A model generated the notes under the pieces. That model made no database searches. It worked only from the letters and a program-made list of their open reading frames with translations, and had not been told where the DNA came from. DNA of 20,528 nucleotides, from contig DGVV01000080.1 in NCBI GenBank assembly GCA_002395085.1, positions 1 through 20,528 of the forward strand, in the 5' to 3' direction. The translations under genes and the position numbers were made by a program. Positions 1 through 7,916 of the stretch are shown here, in pieces; positions within the stretch are counted from its first letter, which is position 1; every line of letters starts with the position of its first letter. Origin of the DNA: Ruminococcus sp. UBA4275 (lineage in GTDB: Bacteria > Bacillota > Clostridia > Oscillospirales > Ruminococcaceae).

Positions 1-64
1 AATCCGTCGGAGACACTTTATCTACAGACTGCCTTGCTGTTTTTGCAGTTGTCAGGAGATTTGC

Positions 65-1624
65 TCAGCTTTTCAGCATCCTGCCGACTTCATCATATTC
101 ATCGGTGATTTCCTTTTCCGGTGCAGCCGTCGCAAGCGATACAACCACAATCGAGACCAGTGCGCAGAGGAATGCGGGCAGCAGCTCGTAAATATCCCAT
201 ACACCGCCCAGCGGACGCACCGCGAATTTCCAGACGAAGATCATCACGCCGCCTGCGATCAGTCCTGCAACTGCGCCCCACTTATTCGAGCGCTTCCAGA
301 ACAGCGCCGTCAGCATGACAGGGCCGAACGTCGCGCCGAAGCCTGCCCATGCAAACGAAACAACACGGAACACTGAGCTGTCCGGATTCCATGCCAGCAC
401 CACGCCGCAGACTGCGATCACCAGCAGCACGCCGCGTGCGACCAGCATCGACTGTTTCTGATTCAGCTTCATCCCGAACACGCCTTTGAGAATATTCTCC
501 GACATCGAGGAGGATGCCGCGAGAAGCTGTGAATCCGAGGTGGACATCGTACACGCAAGAATGCCTGCGAAGATCAGTCCGGCGACGATTGCCGCGAGGA
601 AGCCGTGGCTCGAAAGCAGTTTTGCAATCTCCATGACAACCGTTTCGGAGCTGTCCTTATCCTGACCGTACAGCGTCGCAATGCTGTTGTTCACGGAGAG
701 CTGATTGCCGATGAAGCCGATCAGGATCGCAACGCCCATTGCGATGACGACCCACACGCTCGCAATGCGGCGGGAGAGCTTGATCTTATGCTCATCCTCA
801 ATCGCCATGAAGCGCAGCAGGATGTGCGGCATACCGAAATATCCAAGACCCCATGCCAGCGTCGAAACAATCGGCAGGAAGCCGTAGCCGGTCTGCGAGA
901 AGGTGTTTGTTGATTTGTCAAACGAACGGGTGACCGTCATGTGCAGGTAATCCGGAATCGACTTTGCATTTTCCATGACCGCATCCCAGCCGCCTGCATT
1001 GCTCACGCCGAAGCAGACGATGATGACCAGTGCGGTCGTCATCACAATGCTCTGGATCAGATCCGTAAAGCTCGCCGCGAGGAATCCGCCCATGCTCGTG
1101 TAGGCGATGATGATGATTGCTGCGAGGATCATTGCGATGTGATATTCCATGCCGAACAGCGTTCCGAACAGCTTGCCGCACGCGGAAAAGCCCGATGCAG
1201 TGTACGGCACGAAGAACACCAGAATGATGACTGCCGCCACGCCCGAAAGAATGTGTTTACTGTCGCGGTAGCGGTCAGAGAAGAAATCCGGAATCGTGAT
1301 CGAGCCGGTCTTCTGCGAGTAAACGCGCAGCCGCTTCGCCACGAACAGCCAGTTCAGATAAGTACCGATTGCCAGACCGATTGCTGTCCACCCAGCCTCC
1401 GCCATACCGCAGAGATAGGCGAGTCCCGGCAGACCCATCAGCAGCCACGAACTCATATCCGATGCCTCCGCGCTCATTGCGGAGACCAGCGGGCCGAGCT
1501 TTCTGCCGCCGAGATAGAAGTCGCTGACATCCTTGTTTTTCTTCGAGAATACGGCACCGATCACGATCATGCCGCCTAAGTAGACGATGATCGTAATGAG
1601 GATGCCGGCGATATTATGTTCCAT
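65..1624 (-). CDS. putP: Sodium/proline symporter (SSS family)
   Basis: Imports proline with Na+ across the cytoplasmic membrane; solute:sodium symporter family. The 519 residues are almost entirely hydrophobic helices, fitting the usual 13-segment, roughly 500-residue size. PutP-type signatures are visible: the Na+-site stretch SAEASDMSSWLLMGLPG (residues 51-67), the GGFLAASFTDLIQ block in the middle, and the MSTSDSQLL block that corresponds to the Ser/Thr Na+ ligands of E. coli PutP. The ATG at 1624 has a good ribosome site (AGGGAGGT, 1633-1640) eight bases upstream, in an A-rich leader. It lies 104 bases downstream of fhs in the same direction. I see no strong terminator between them, so read-through from the fhs promoter is plausible. 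Proline specificity is inferred from overall resemblance to PutP; a related substrate cannot be excluded. Confidence 0.9.
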   Translation of the reverse strand: MEHNIAGILITIIVYLGGMIVIGAVFSKKNKDVSDFYLGGRKLGPLVSAMSAEASDMSSWLLMGLPGLAYLCGMAEAGWTAIGLAIGTYLNWLFVAKRLRVYSQKTGSITIPDFFSDRYRDSKHILSGVAAVIILVFFVPYTASGFSACGKLFGTLFGMEYHIAMILAAIIIIAYTSMGGFLAASFTDLIQSIVMTTALVIIVCFGVSNAGGWDAVMENAKSIPDYLHMTVTRSFDKSTNTFSQTGYGFLPIVSTLAWGLGYFGMPHILLRFMAIEDEHKIKLSRRIASVWVVIAMGVAILIGFIGNQLSVNNSIATLYGQDKDSSETVVMEIAKLLSSHGFLAAIVAGLIFAGILACTMSTSDSQLLAASSSMSENILKGVFGMKLNQKQSMLVARGVLLVIAVCGVVLAWNPDSSVFRVVSFAWAGFGATFGPVMLTALFWKRSNKWGAVAGLIAGGVMIFVWKFAVRPLGGVWDIYELLPAFLCALVSIVVVSLATAAPEKEITDEYDEVGRMLKS

Positions 1625-1728
1625 TGGTGGATACCTCCCTTGTTTTTATTTTTATATCTGATGCTTCCGATCTGCTGCCGGCTTCCGTTAATCTGTATAT
1701 TCGCGGAACACAAATGCCCTGCGTCCCT

Positions 1729-3393
1729 TCAGAACAGACCGGAGATCACGCCGTTTTCATCGACATCAATATTCTCTGCGGCAGGCTTCTTCGGCAGACC
1801 CGGCATCGTCATGATGTCGCCGGTCAGTGCCACGATGAAGCCTGCGCCCGCGGAAACCTTCACATTGCGGATCGTTACGGTGAAGCCTTCCGGTGCGCCC
1901 AGAACGCTCTTGTCATCCGTGAAGCTGTACTGCGTCTTCGCCATGCAGACCGGCAGCTTGTCAAAGCCCAGTGCCGTCAGCTGGTCGATCTGCTTCTGCG
2001 CAGCCGGCAGAATGTTCACGCCGTCGCCGCGGTAAACGCGCTTAACAATCGCCTCAATCTTCTCTGCAATCGTGCCGTCCAGCTCATAAGAGAAGCGGAA
2101 ATCGCCCTTCTCCTCCTCACACAGCCGCACGACCTCGCGGGCGAGATCCTCGCCGCCTTCGCCGCCCTTCGCCCAGACATCCGAGAGAACGACATTCACG
2201 CCCAGTGCCTTGCACTTCTCAATGACGCACTGCACCTCTGCATCGGTATCGGTGGGGAAACGGTTGATTGCCACAACAGACGGCAGACCGTACACATTCT
2301 TGATATTGTCCACATGGCGCAGCAGATTCGGCAGACCTGCTTCCAGTGCCGTCAGATTCTCCTCTGCAAGCTCGGTCTTTGCGAGACCGCCGTGCATCTT
2401 CAGCGCACGGATCGTCGCCACGATGACGACCGCAGAAGGCGTCAGCCCCGCCATGCGGCACTTGATGTCAAGGAACTTCTCTGCACCGAGATCTGCGCCG
2501 AAGCCCGCTTCCGTGACGGCGTAATCACCGAGGGCGAGTGCGGTTTTCGTTGCGAGAACGGAATTGCAGCCGTGTGCGATATTCGCGAACGGGCCGCCGT
2601 GAACCAGTGCCGGCGTACCTTCCAGCGTCTGCACGAGATTCGGCTTGAGGGCATCCTTGAGCAGTGCAGTCATCGCGCCGACGGCATTCAGCTCTCCTGC
2701 CGTGACCGGCTTCTCATCGTAGGTATATGCCACGACAATGCGCGAGAGACGCTCCTTCAGATCGGTGATCGAGGTTGCGAGGCAGAAGACCGCCATAATC
2801 TCCGAGGCAACCGTGATGTCATAGCCGTCCTCACGCGGCACACCGTTGATGCGTCCGCCGAGACCATCCGCGATGAAGCGCAGCTGACGGTCATTCATAT
2901 CGACACAGCGCTTCCATGTGATGCGGCGCGGGTCGATGTTCAGCGCATTGCCCTGATAGATGTGGTTATCCAGCATTGCGGCAAGCAGGTTGTTTGCAGC
3001 ACCGATTGCGTGGAAATCGCCCGTGAAATGGAGATTGATGTCCTCCATCGGGACGACCTGTGCATATCCGCCGCCTGCTGCTCCGCCCTTGATGCCGAAA
3101 ACCGGTCCGAGAGACGGCTCACGCAGCGCCACGACGACATTTTTTCCGATGCGGCGCATACCGTCCGCAAGGCCGATGGTCGTGGTGGTCTTGCCCTCAC
3201 CTGCGGGGGTGGGGTTGATTGCCGTCACTAGAATGAGCTTGCCGGATTTCGCGGCGGGCAGCTTTGCAAGGTCGATTTTCGCCTTGTATTTGCCGTACTG
3301 CTCCAGTGCCTCATCGGGGATGCCGGCGGTCTGCGCGATCTCGGTGATCGGGCGCATGGGAACGGACTGTGCGATCTGGATATCTGTTAGCAT
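1729..3393 (-). CDS. fhs: Formate--tetrahydrofolate ligase
   Basis: Cytosolic ATP-dependent enzyme that makes 10-formyl-tetrahydrofolate from formate and THF, feeding one-carbon metabolism. The 554 residues match the usual 555-560. The P-loop TPAGEGKT is at residues 62-69, followed by REPSLGPVFG (91-100) and a Gly-rich IKGGAAGGGYAQV block, all hallmarks of the family. The reading frame stays open to 3489, but the start is placed at ATG 3393: it has an AGGAGGA ribosome site eight bases upstream, and the upstream extension would be read straight through the promoter at 3437-3465. No folate riboswitch fits in the short leader of about 37 bases. putP follows in the same direction. Confidence 0.96.
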   Translation of the reverse strand: MLTDIQIAQSVPMRPITEIAQTAGIPDEALEQYGKYKAKIDLAKLPAAKSGKLILVTAINPTPAGEGKTTTTIGLADGMRRIGKNVVVALREPSLGPVFGIKGGAAGGGYAQVVPMEDINLHFTGDFHAIGAANNLLAAMLDNHIYQGNALNIDPRRITWKRCVDMNDRQLRFIADGLGGRINGVPREDGYDITVASEIMAVFCLATSITDLKERLSRIVVAYTYDEKPVTAGELNAVGAMTALLKDALKPNLVQTLEGTPALVHGGPFANIAHGCNSVLATKTALALGDYAVTEAGFGADLGAEKFLDIKCRMAGLTPSAVVIVATIRALKMHGGLAKTELAEENLTALEAGLPNLLRHVDNIKNVYGLPSVVAINRFPTDTDAEVQCVIEKCKALGVNVVLSDVWAKGGEGGEDLAREVVRLCEEEKGDFRFSYELDGTIAEKIEAIVKRVYRGDGVNILPAAQKQIDQLTALGFDKLPVCMAKTQYSFTDDKSVLGAPEGFTVTIRNVKVSAGAGFIVALTGDIMTMPGLPKKPAAENIDVDENGVISGLF

Positions 3394-3436
3394 AGTGATT
3401 TCCTCCTGTCGTTTTTTCGCGAGGGTGTACAGATTA

Positions 3437-3465
3437 AGTATACCATATTCTGCCGCATTTTTCAA
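3437..3465 (-). promoter_or_regulatory. Promoter of fhs
   Basis: On the minus strand, TTGAAA (3465-3460) and TATACT (3442-3437) are separated by exactly 17 bases, a strong sigma-A type promoter (five of six bases match in each box). Transcription would start near 3430, about 37 bases before the fhs ATG. Confidence 0.8.
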
Positions 3466-3599
3466 TACCATTCTTTGCCGCGCTGGCATTTTGCTAAAGT
3501 TCTAAATTGGCTTGTTTGGAAATTTCAGGTTTGCGATTCTTCATAACGCCGGCGGCAGCCTTTAGCCAAGGGGTCAAAGGATCAGGAAAGGGGGATTGG

Positions 3600-3674
3600 A
3601 AGGGGGAAAACCTAAGGAGATAGGGGAATGTGAGCGTCAGCGAACCTCCCCTGTCTCCTTGGGTTGTCCCCCTT
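3600..3674. repeat. Long imperfect hairpin element in the fhs/binding-protein gap
   Basis: The arms 3600-3627 and 3647-3674 pair over 28 positions, with one mismatch and two G-U pairs if read as plus-strand RNA. The inner 17 bp are CCTAAGGAGATAGGGGA against TCCCCTGTCTCCTTGGG; the outer part is AAGGGGG against CCCCCTT. The loop is 19 bases. The element lies in the 497-base gene-free stretch 3394-3890. It is not a terminator of either flanking gene: both flanking genes are transcribed away from it and no T-run follows. It may be a dispersed intergenic repeat or a structured RNA; I do not recognise the family. The rest of this stretch holds the two outward promoters and AT-rich sequence with no gene I can support. 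Confidence 0.6.
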
Positions 3675-3792
3675 GCTTTCGCGCCCCTGCGGCGGGGATA
3701 CAATCGCACATAAGCGGTGACGATTTTGCAATATTTTACTTTTATGTGCAAAATAAGCAAAAAGAAAGCACCCGTTTCGTTAAAACAGCAGA

Positions 3793-3822
3793 TTGACAAA
3801 CAATCTACACATCCTGTATAAT
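3793..3822 (+). promoter_or_regulatory. Promoter of the substrate-binding lipoprotein gene
   Basis: TTGACA (3793-3798) and TATAAT (3817-3822), both perfect consensus, with an 18-base spacer. Expected transcription start is near 3829, about 60 bases before the ATG at 3891. No other gene lies between, so this is the obvious promoter of the lipoprotein gene. Confidence 0.85.
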
Positions 3823-3835
3823 GAAATTGTGAAAA

Positions 3836-3857
3836 CCGCTGTTTCTTTTCGCAGCGG
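3836..3857 (+). other. Small hairpin in the leader of the lipoprotein gene
   Basis: CCGCTG (3836-3841) pairs with CAGCGG (3852-3857) around a 10-base pyrimidine-rich loop. It sits at the very start of the predicted transcript, upstream of the AAGGAGG ribosome site (3876-3882), which it does not cover. It probably stabilises the mRNA 5' end; a regulatory role is not shown. Confidence 0.4.
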
Positions 3858-3890
3858 ACTGCTCTACTGTGAAAAAAGGAGGATGCCATC

Positions 3891-5303
3891 ATGAAACAGA
3901 TCAAGCGGATGCTCGCAATGCTCTCTGCACTGACGCTCGCCTTCTCCCTGACTGCTTGCGGCGAAACAGAACAGTCTGAGGGACGCACCAAATCCGAAGA
4001 CGATGTGGCAATCGCCACCGACAACGTTTCCAATACCGGCGATCCCGACATCACCGGACAGGAAATCTGCTGGCTCGCACCATACGACCTCAACCCCACC
4101 GGCAATGCCGACCGCTCTGTTGCCGTCTCCCTGCTCGAAGATGTCTACGGCGCGCACATCAAATATATCGCCACAACCTCAGACAGCAAATTTGATGACC
4201 TGGCAAATCTCATCAACAGCGGCGATCAGGTCGATATGTTCCCCTATGAGTGGGATGCTGTCCCGAACGGCGTCACAAAAGGAATGTATGATCCGCTGGA
4301 TGACTACATCGACCTCAGCGACCCCATCTGGGACGGAACACGCGACATCGCGGAAACCTTCAAATATAACGGCCATTACTACGTTGTGCCGTTTGCGACA
4401 TCCGATCCGCTCGCAATCACCTACAGCCGCGAGATGATCAGCGAGGAAGGTCTCAAAGACCCCTATACGCTCTATCAGAAGGGCGAATGGAACTGGAATA
4501 CCTTTATGGATATGATGAAGCAGTTTGTCAATGCTGCGGACGGCGGCGAAACCCGTTACGGCATCTGCGGATGGTTCGGGCAGGCAATTACGCAGTCTAC
4601 CGGCGATACCATCGTCAAATACGACGGCAGCAAATTCTCCAATAACATCATGAGCGCCAATATCGAGCGCGCAGAGCTGCTTCAGGAGGAGATCAGCAAA
4701 CTCGGTCTCTATGATCCCACTTGGTACGGCAATTTCCCGACGGACGGCAAAATCCTGTTCTATGGCATGGCGCCGTGGCATCTCGCAGATTCCAACGCCA
4801 AAAATCCCGATGCAGATTTGTTCGTTGTGCCGTTCCCGAAAGATCCGGAATCAAAAGACTATAATCTCTGCATGAATTACGGCGCGGTCATGCTGGTCAA
4901 AAATTCCAAGCGCGGCGATGCCGTTGCGACGTATATCAAATGCGCCCGCCTCGCGGAAACCGATCCGAAATTCAAGGCGGCAGCAAAGGAAAAGGCGCTC
5001 ATTCAAAGCGTCAATGCGCAGGGCAAGGTCACGGGATATATCACCGAGGAGCAGTATGACTTCATGCAGACATGGTATGACCCCGCCAATATCAAGCCGA
5101 TGTTCGATTTCGGCTACGGCATGGGTACACTCATGTACAATGAGACCTATGATTATTCCACGCGCGGTGTCATGAATAACTGCGCCGATGCAATTCTCAA
5201 TCAGGCACAGTACGAAGGCACACCCGATACGTGGGCGGAGATCCGCTCGCAGTGGTCGTCGGTTGTGGATACCGTTGTCGCGGAATACAACGCCAAAAAC
5301 TAA
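3891..5303 (+). CDS. ABC-type extracellular substrate-binding lipoprotein (family 1)
   Basis: Surface lipoprotein expected to capture a solute, probably a sugar or oligosaccharide, for an ABC importer. A short basic N-terminus and hydrophobic segment lead to a lipobox LTAC with the lipidated Cys at residue 23. A Ser/Glu-rich linker and a roughly 430-residue mature domain follow. The body is typical of the MalE-like family 1 fold: a hydrophobic DQVDMFPYEWDAV region, PLDDYIDLSD, and aromatic-rich segments such as GEWNWNTFMDMM that fit a carbohydrate site. The ATG has an AAGGAGG site eight bases upstream and a consensus promoter. No permease or ATPase genes adjoin it, so it is an orphan here and its partner transporter must be encoded elsewhere. 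Substrate unknown. Confidence 0.85.
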   Translation: MKQIKRMLAMLSALTLAFSLTACGETEQSEGRTKSEDDVAIATDNVSNTGDPDITGQEICWLAPYDLNPTGNADRSVAVSLLEDVYGAHIKYIATTSDSKFDDLANLINSGDQVDMFPYEWDAVPNGVTKGMYDPLDDYIDLSDPIWDGTRDIAETFKYNGHYYVVPFATSDPLAITYSREMISEEGLKDPYTLYQKGEWNWNTFMDMMKQFVNAADGGETRYGICGWFGQAITQSTGDTIVKYDGSKFSNNIMSANIERAELLQEEISKLGLYDPTWYGNFPTDGKILFYGMAPWHLADSNAKNPDADLFVVPFPKDPESKDYNLCMNYGAVMLVKNSKRGDAVATYIKCARLAETDPKFKAAAKEKALIQSVNAQGKVTGYITEEQYDFMQTWYDPANIKPMFDFGYGMGTLMYNETYDYSTRGVMNNCADAILNQAQYEGTPDTWAEIRSQWSSVVDTVVAEYNAKN

Positions 5304-5350
5304 GCGGATCGTTTCAACACCCCGCCTGAAGATTCCTGTGCATTTTTCTC

Positions 5351-5379
5351 TTGCAATTTCTGCGCCTGCATGGTATAAT
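5351..5379 (+). promoter_or_regulatory. Promoter of the HIT-family gene
   Basis: TTGCAA (5351-5356), a 17-base spacer, and TATAAT (5374-5379) with an extended -10 TGG directly before it. Transcription would start near 5386. It gives the HIT-comEC pair its own promoter, separate from the lipoprotein gene, after which I see no clear terminator. Confidence 0.75.
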
Positions 5380-5386
5380 AGAACCA

Positions 5387-5402
5387 GTGCAGCAGACTGC
5401 AC
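5387..5402 (+). other. 5'-end hairpin of the HIT-comEC transcript
   Basis: GTGCAG (5387-5392) and CTGCAC (5397-5402) form a perfect 6-bp stem with a CAGA loop. It begins at the predicted transcription start and ends a few bases before the AAAGGAGG ribosome site (5408-5415). Likely a stabilising 5' stem; other functions are speculative. Confidence 0.4.
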
Positions 5403-5423
5403 AAATCAAAGGAGGAATCATCA

Positions 5424-5771
5424 ATGGACTGCCTGTTCTGCAAAATCATCGCCGGTGAAATCCCCAGCACAAAGGTTTACGAAGACGAGAACGTCTTTGC
5501 CTTCAAGGACATCAACCCGATTGCACCGGTTCACTATCTGTTCATCCCGAAGAAGCATATCTCCGGCGCTGCCGCCGTCAATGCGGAGAATGCCGATGTC
5601 GTCGGCAAGATCTTCACCGCAATTGCAAAGGTCGCTGCGGACGAAAAGATCGAAAGCGGCTTCCGTGTCATCACGAATAACGGTGAAGATGCCGGTCAGA
5701 CCGTGCCGCATCTGCATTTCCATCTGCTTGCCGGCACGAAAATGGGCTGGTCGCCCGAAACCGGCGTGTGA
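5424..5771 (+). CDS. hinT: HIT (histidine triad) nucleotide-binding protein
   Basis: Small cytosolic purine-nucleotide hydrolase or phosphoramidase of the HIT superfamily, HinT branch. The 115 residues are the usual length. The catalytic triad motif H-L-H-F-H-L-L follows VP near residue 97, and the N-terminus has the common CLFCKI pair of cysteines, followed by a KVYEDENVFAFKDINP block and an IPKKHI motif, all standard for the branch. The start ATG has an AAAGGAGG site eight bases upstream and a promoter at 5351-5379. The last codon and stop overlap the GTG start of comEC, so the two are co-transcribed. The physiological substrate is not known from sequence. Confidence 0.93.
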   Translation: MDCLFCKIIAGEIPSTKVYEDENVFAFKDINPIAPVHYLFIPKKHISGAAAVNAENADVVGKIFTAIAKVAADEKIESGFRVITNNGEDAGQTVPHLHFHLLAGTKMGWSPETGV

Positions 5772-7870
5772 AGCCGTCTCCGGGAACGGGTCAGGCGGGC
5801 GCTGCATCGCATAAACAGCATCAGTTAAAAGCCGACAGCAATGTCTGCCTCTATGCCCCGGATTGTTTCCTGCTGGCATGGTGCGCAGGATTGCTGTCGG
5901 CTTTTCTGTCTGCGGAGGCCGCCGCTGCGGCACTCCTCTGCCTCTGCGGCATCTGCCTCTTTCGCCGGATGCGTCCGCGGGGCATCCTTGCAGCGGCAAT
6001 GGGATTGGTGCTGGGCATCGGCGTGTGGCATCTGTATGTGCGGCAGACTGTGCAGCCGCTTTGTGCAATGGACGGGCAAAGCATCCGCTGCACCGGAACT
6101 GTCACCGGCATCTCCGCCGCCGCAGACGGCAGACCCGTCTACACGCTGCGGACATCCCTCAGCGGACACCGCGCCGCCGTGGACTGGTATGCGCCCGCAG
6201 ACAGCACTTTGCTGCGGCACGGCGACTGCATCACCTTGCAGGCGGAACTGACCCGCATCAGCAGCGATTACCGCTTCCACACCGCACAGACACAGGCAGG
6301 GCATGGGAAGTATCTGCGCATTTACAGAGCGGAGATCGTCGAAATCACGCAGAAACGCGGAGTTTCTATTACCCATGCCATATATGAATACCGCACTGCG
6401 ATCACGGAACGCATCCGGAAAATGCTCCCCGATGACGAAGGCGGTCTGCTTTGCGCGATGCTGTTCGGGGATAAATCTGCGCTGGACGGTGAAACCTCCG
6501 ACGCGCTTTACCGCACCGGAATCGGGCATATCACCGCCGTTTCCGGTCTGCATCTCGTGTTTTTCTGCACGGCAGTCACATGGATTCTGCGGCGGATGCG
6601 ATGCTCCGCAAAGTTCATCTTCCTGATGCATATTCCGGCGGTTGTGCTGTTCATTTTGCTTGCAGATGCGTCTGTTTCGGTGTACCGTGCAGCGCTGATG
6701 CTCCTGCTGGCACGTTCCGCACCGCTCTTCGGCAGGCAAACCGACGCGCTGCGGTCACTGGCGCTCGCGATGTTCCTCTGCACCGCTGCCGCACCGTATA
6801 TCATCGGGTCGGCGTCGTTCTGGCTGTCAGTCTCCGGTGTACTGGGCATCGGGGTACTTGCACCGCATCTCACGCGCAATATCAAAAGCACGAATCTGCG
6901 CGAATTCCTGTCACTATGCACGGTTTCTGCGGCAGTCACGCCGGCATCTGTGCTGCTGTTCGGGGAATCCTCGCTGCTTTCGCCGGTCTGCAATCTCATC
7001 GTGCTGCCGCTTTGCACCGCTGCACTTTGTCTCGGATTCATCGTACTGCTAACCGGCGGAATGTCTGCGTTTTTGTTTGTACCGGCGGGCATCCTCTGCC
7101 GCGCCGTGATTCTCCTCACGAAAACGCTGTCTCTGCTGCCTTTTTCGCATTTCCGCCTCACAGAACCATTCATCCGGTATACGGTCGCTGCGGCGGCAAT
7201 CGTCCTGCTGCTGATGCTTGCAGCGGGAAAGACTCCGCGGGCGGTCACGCTGACAGCACTCGCCTGCGCAATTGCAGTCACATTCACCGCTGCTGCATTC
7301 GCCGCATCTGCAAATTCAAAGCTGCAAATTGCGGTGCTTGGCAGCGAAAAAGACGCTGCTGCTGTCATTTCAGCAAACGGAAGCAACTTGATTCTCGATC
7401 TCTCCGGCGGCAGAAATAATGCACAGTATGTGCAGCGCTGGCTCACAGACTGCGGCATCGAATCCGCAGACCTGCTGCTTGCTGCCCCCGACAACGCCGC
7501 CGCATATCAGGCGGAACTGCGCGGTATCAGCATTCTGCACGTCACTGTTTACAGCGATGCCCTCTGGCGCAGCGAACCGCGCATCTGCGGCTGCACACCC
7601 CTCTGCACCGCCGAACCTGTGCTGCTTGACACAGGGAATCTCACGGTAAACTGGTACGGCGATACTACGGACATCAAATGGCATGGGCGGGTAATTTCCC
7701 TGCGCCCCGCCGATTCCCCCGCCTGCGATGCCGGATATGTCATCCGGTGGGGCGGGCTGCCCGATGCCGCAGACAATACCCCGTATGTCATTGTGCCCGC
7801 GCAGACAGGCAGCAATTTCCTGTTCACGCTCCCGCAAAGCGGCGATGCAAAGATCCGGTTTCTATCGTAA
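5768..7870 (+). CDS. comEC: ComEC/Rec2-type DNA-uptake channel with a degenerate C-terminal domain
   Basis: Polytopic membrane protein related to ComEC, the channel that carries single-stranded DNA into competent cells. Of 700 residues, about 30-85 form the first membrane helices, 100-200 a soluble OB-like part, and from about 214 the Competence domain runs with its signature (LFGDKSALD, then HITAVSGLH) followed by many helices to about 510. The remaining roughly 185 residues align by layout with the usual metallo-beta-lactamase domain but lack its HxHxDH motif: where it is expected the sequence reads LLAAPDNAAAYQ. The GTG start overlaps the HIT stop (GTGTGA) and has no clear ribosome site, so translation probably depends on reinitiation; no ATG in this frame precedes the first helices. 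Whether the cell is naturally competent cannot be told from this window. Confidence 0.88.
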   Translation: MKPSPGTGQAGAASHKQHQLKADSNVCLYAPDCFLLAWCAGLLSAFLSAEAAAAALLCLCGICLFRRMRPRGILAAAMGLVLGIGVWHLYVRQTVQPLCAMDGQSIRCTGTVTGISAAADGRPVYTLRTSLSGHRAAVDWYAPADSTLLRHGDCITLQAELTRISSDYRFHTAQTQAGHGKYLRIYRAEIVEITQKRGVSITHAIYEYRTAITERIRKMLPDDEGGLLCAMLFGDKSALDGETSDALYRTGIGHITAVSGLHLVFFCTAVTWILRRMRCSAKFIFLMHIPAVVLFILLADASVSVYRAALMLLLARSAPLFGRQTDALRSLALAMFLCTAAAPYIIGSASFWLSVSGVLGIGVLAPHLTRNIKSTNLREFLSLCTVSAAVTPASVLLFGESSLLSPVCNLIVLPLCTAALCLGFIVLLTGGMSAFLFVPAGILCRAVILLTKTLSLLPFSHFRLTEPFIRYTVAAAAIVLLLMLAAGKTPRAVTLTALACAIAVTFTAAAFAASANSKLQIAVLGSEKDAAAVISANGSNLILDLSGGRNNAQYVQRWLTDCGIESADLLLAAPDNAAAYQAELRGISILHVTVYSDALWRSEPRICGCTPLCTAEPVLLDTGNLTVNWYGDTTDIKWHGRVISLRPADSPACDAGYVIRWGGLPDAADNTPYVIVPAQTGSNFLFTLPQSGDAKIRFLS

Positions 7871-7881
7871 ATACTACAAAA

Positions 7882-7916
7882 ACAGACCTGATGTACTGTG
7901 CGTGCATCAGGTCTGT
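7882..7916. terminator. Bidirectional terminator between comEC and the XRE regulator
   Basis: ACAGACCTGATG (7882-7893) pairs perfectly with CATCAGGTCTGT (7905-7916), a 12-bp stem with an 11-base loop. On the minus strand it is followed by TTTTTG, a classic intrinsic terminator for the XRE gene, whose stop codon (7907-7909) lies inside the stem. On the plus strand it sits 11 bases past the comEC stop, with a weaker T-tract. Confidence 0.85.

Noticed and set aside
1..64. Weak stem (ACTGC/GCAGT-like) past the putP stop
   Set aside because: Short arms, long loop and no good T-run; too weak to call a terminator at the window edge.
1625..1728. Terminator or promoter between fhs and putP
   Set aside because: No convincing stem and T-run, and only an A-rich -10-like sequence without a -35; left uncalled.
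1624..3231. Long plus-strand open frame opposite fhs and its leader
   Set aside because: It is antisense to a certain gene; it has no ribosome site, its residues are His/Arg/Cys-rich, and no domain is seen. It reflects codon bias of the minus-strand gene.
3394..3436. Possible folate (THF) riboswitch before fhs
   Set aside because: The leader is only about 37 bases between the promoter start and the ATG, too short, and no matching fold is seen.
3596..3796. Plus-strand open frame of 66 residues across the hairpin
   Set aside because: It is composed of the repeat itself and has no ribosome site; more likely chance.
3494..4105. Minus-strand open frame in the gap before the lipoprotein
   Set aside because: It crosses both the hairpin and the lipoprotein promoter and start, has no good ribosome site, and its low-complexity residues give no family.
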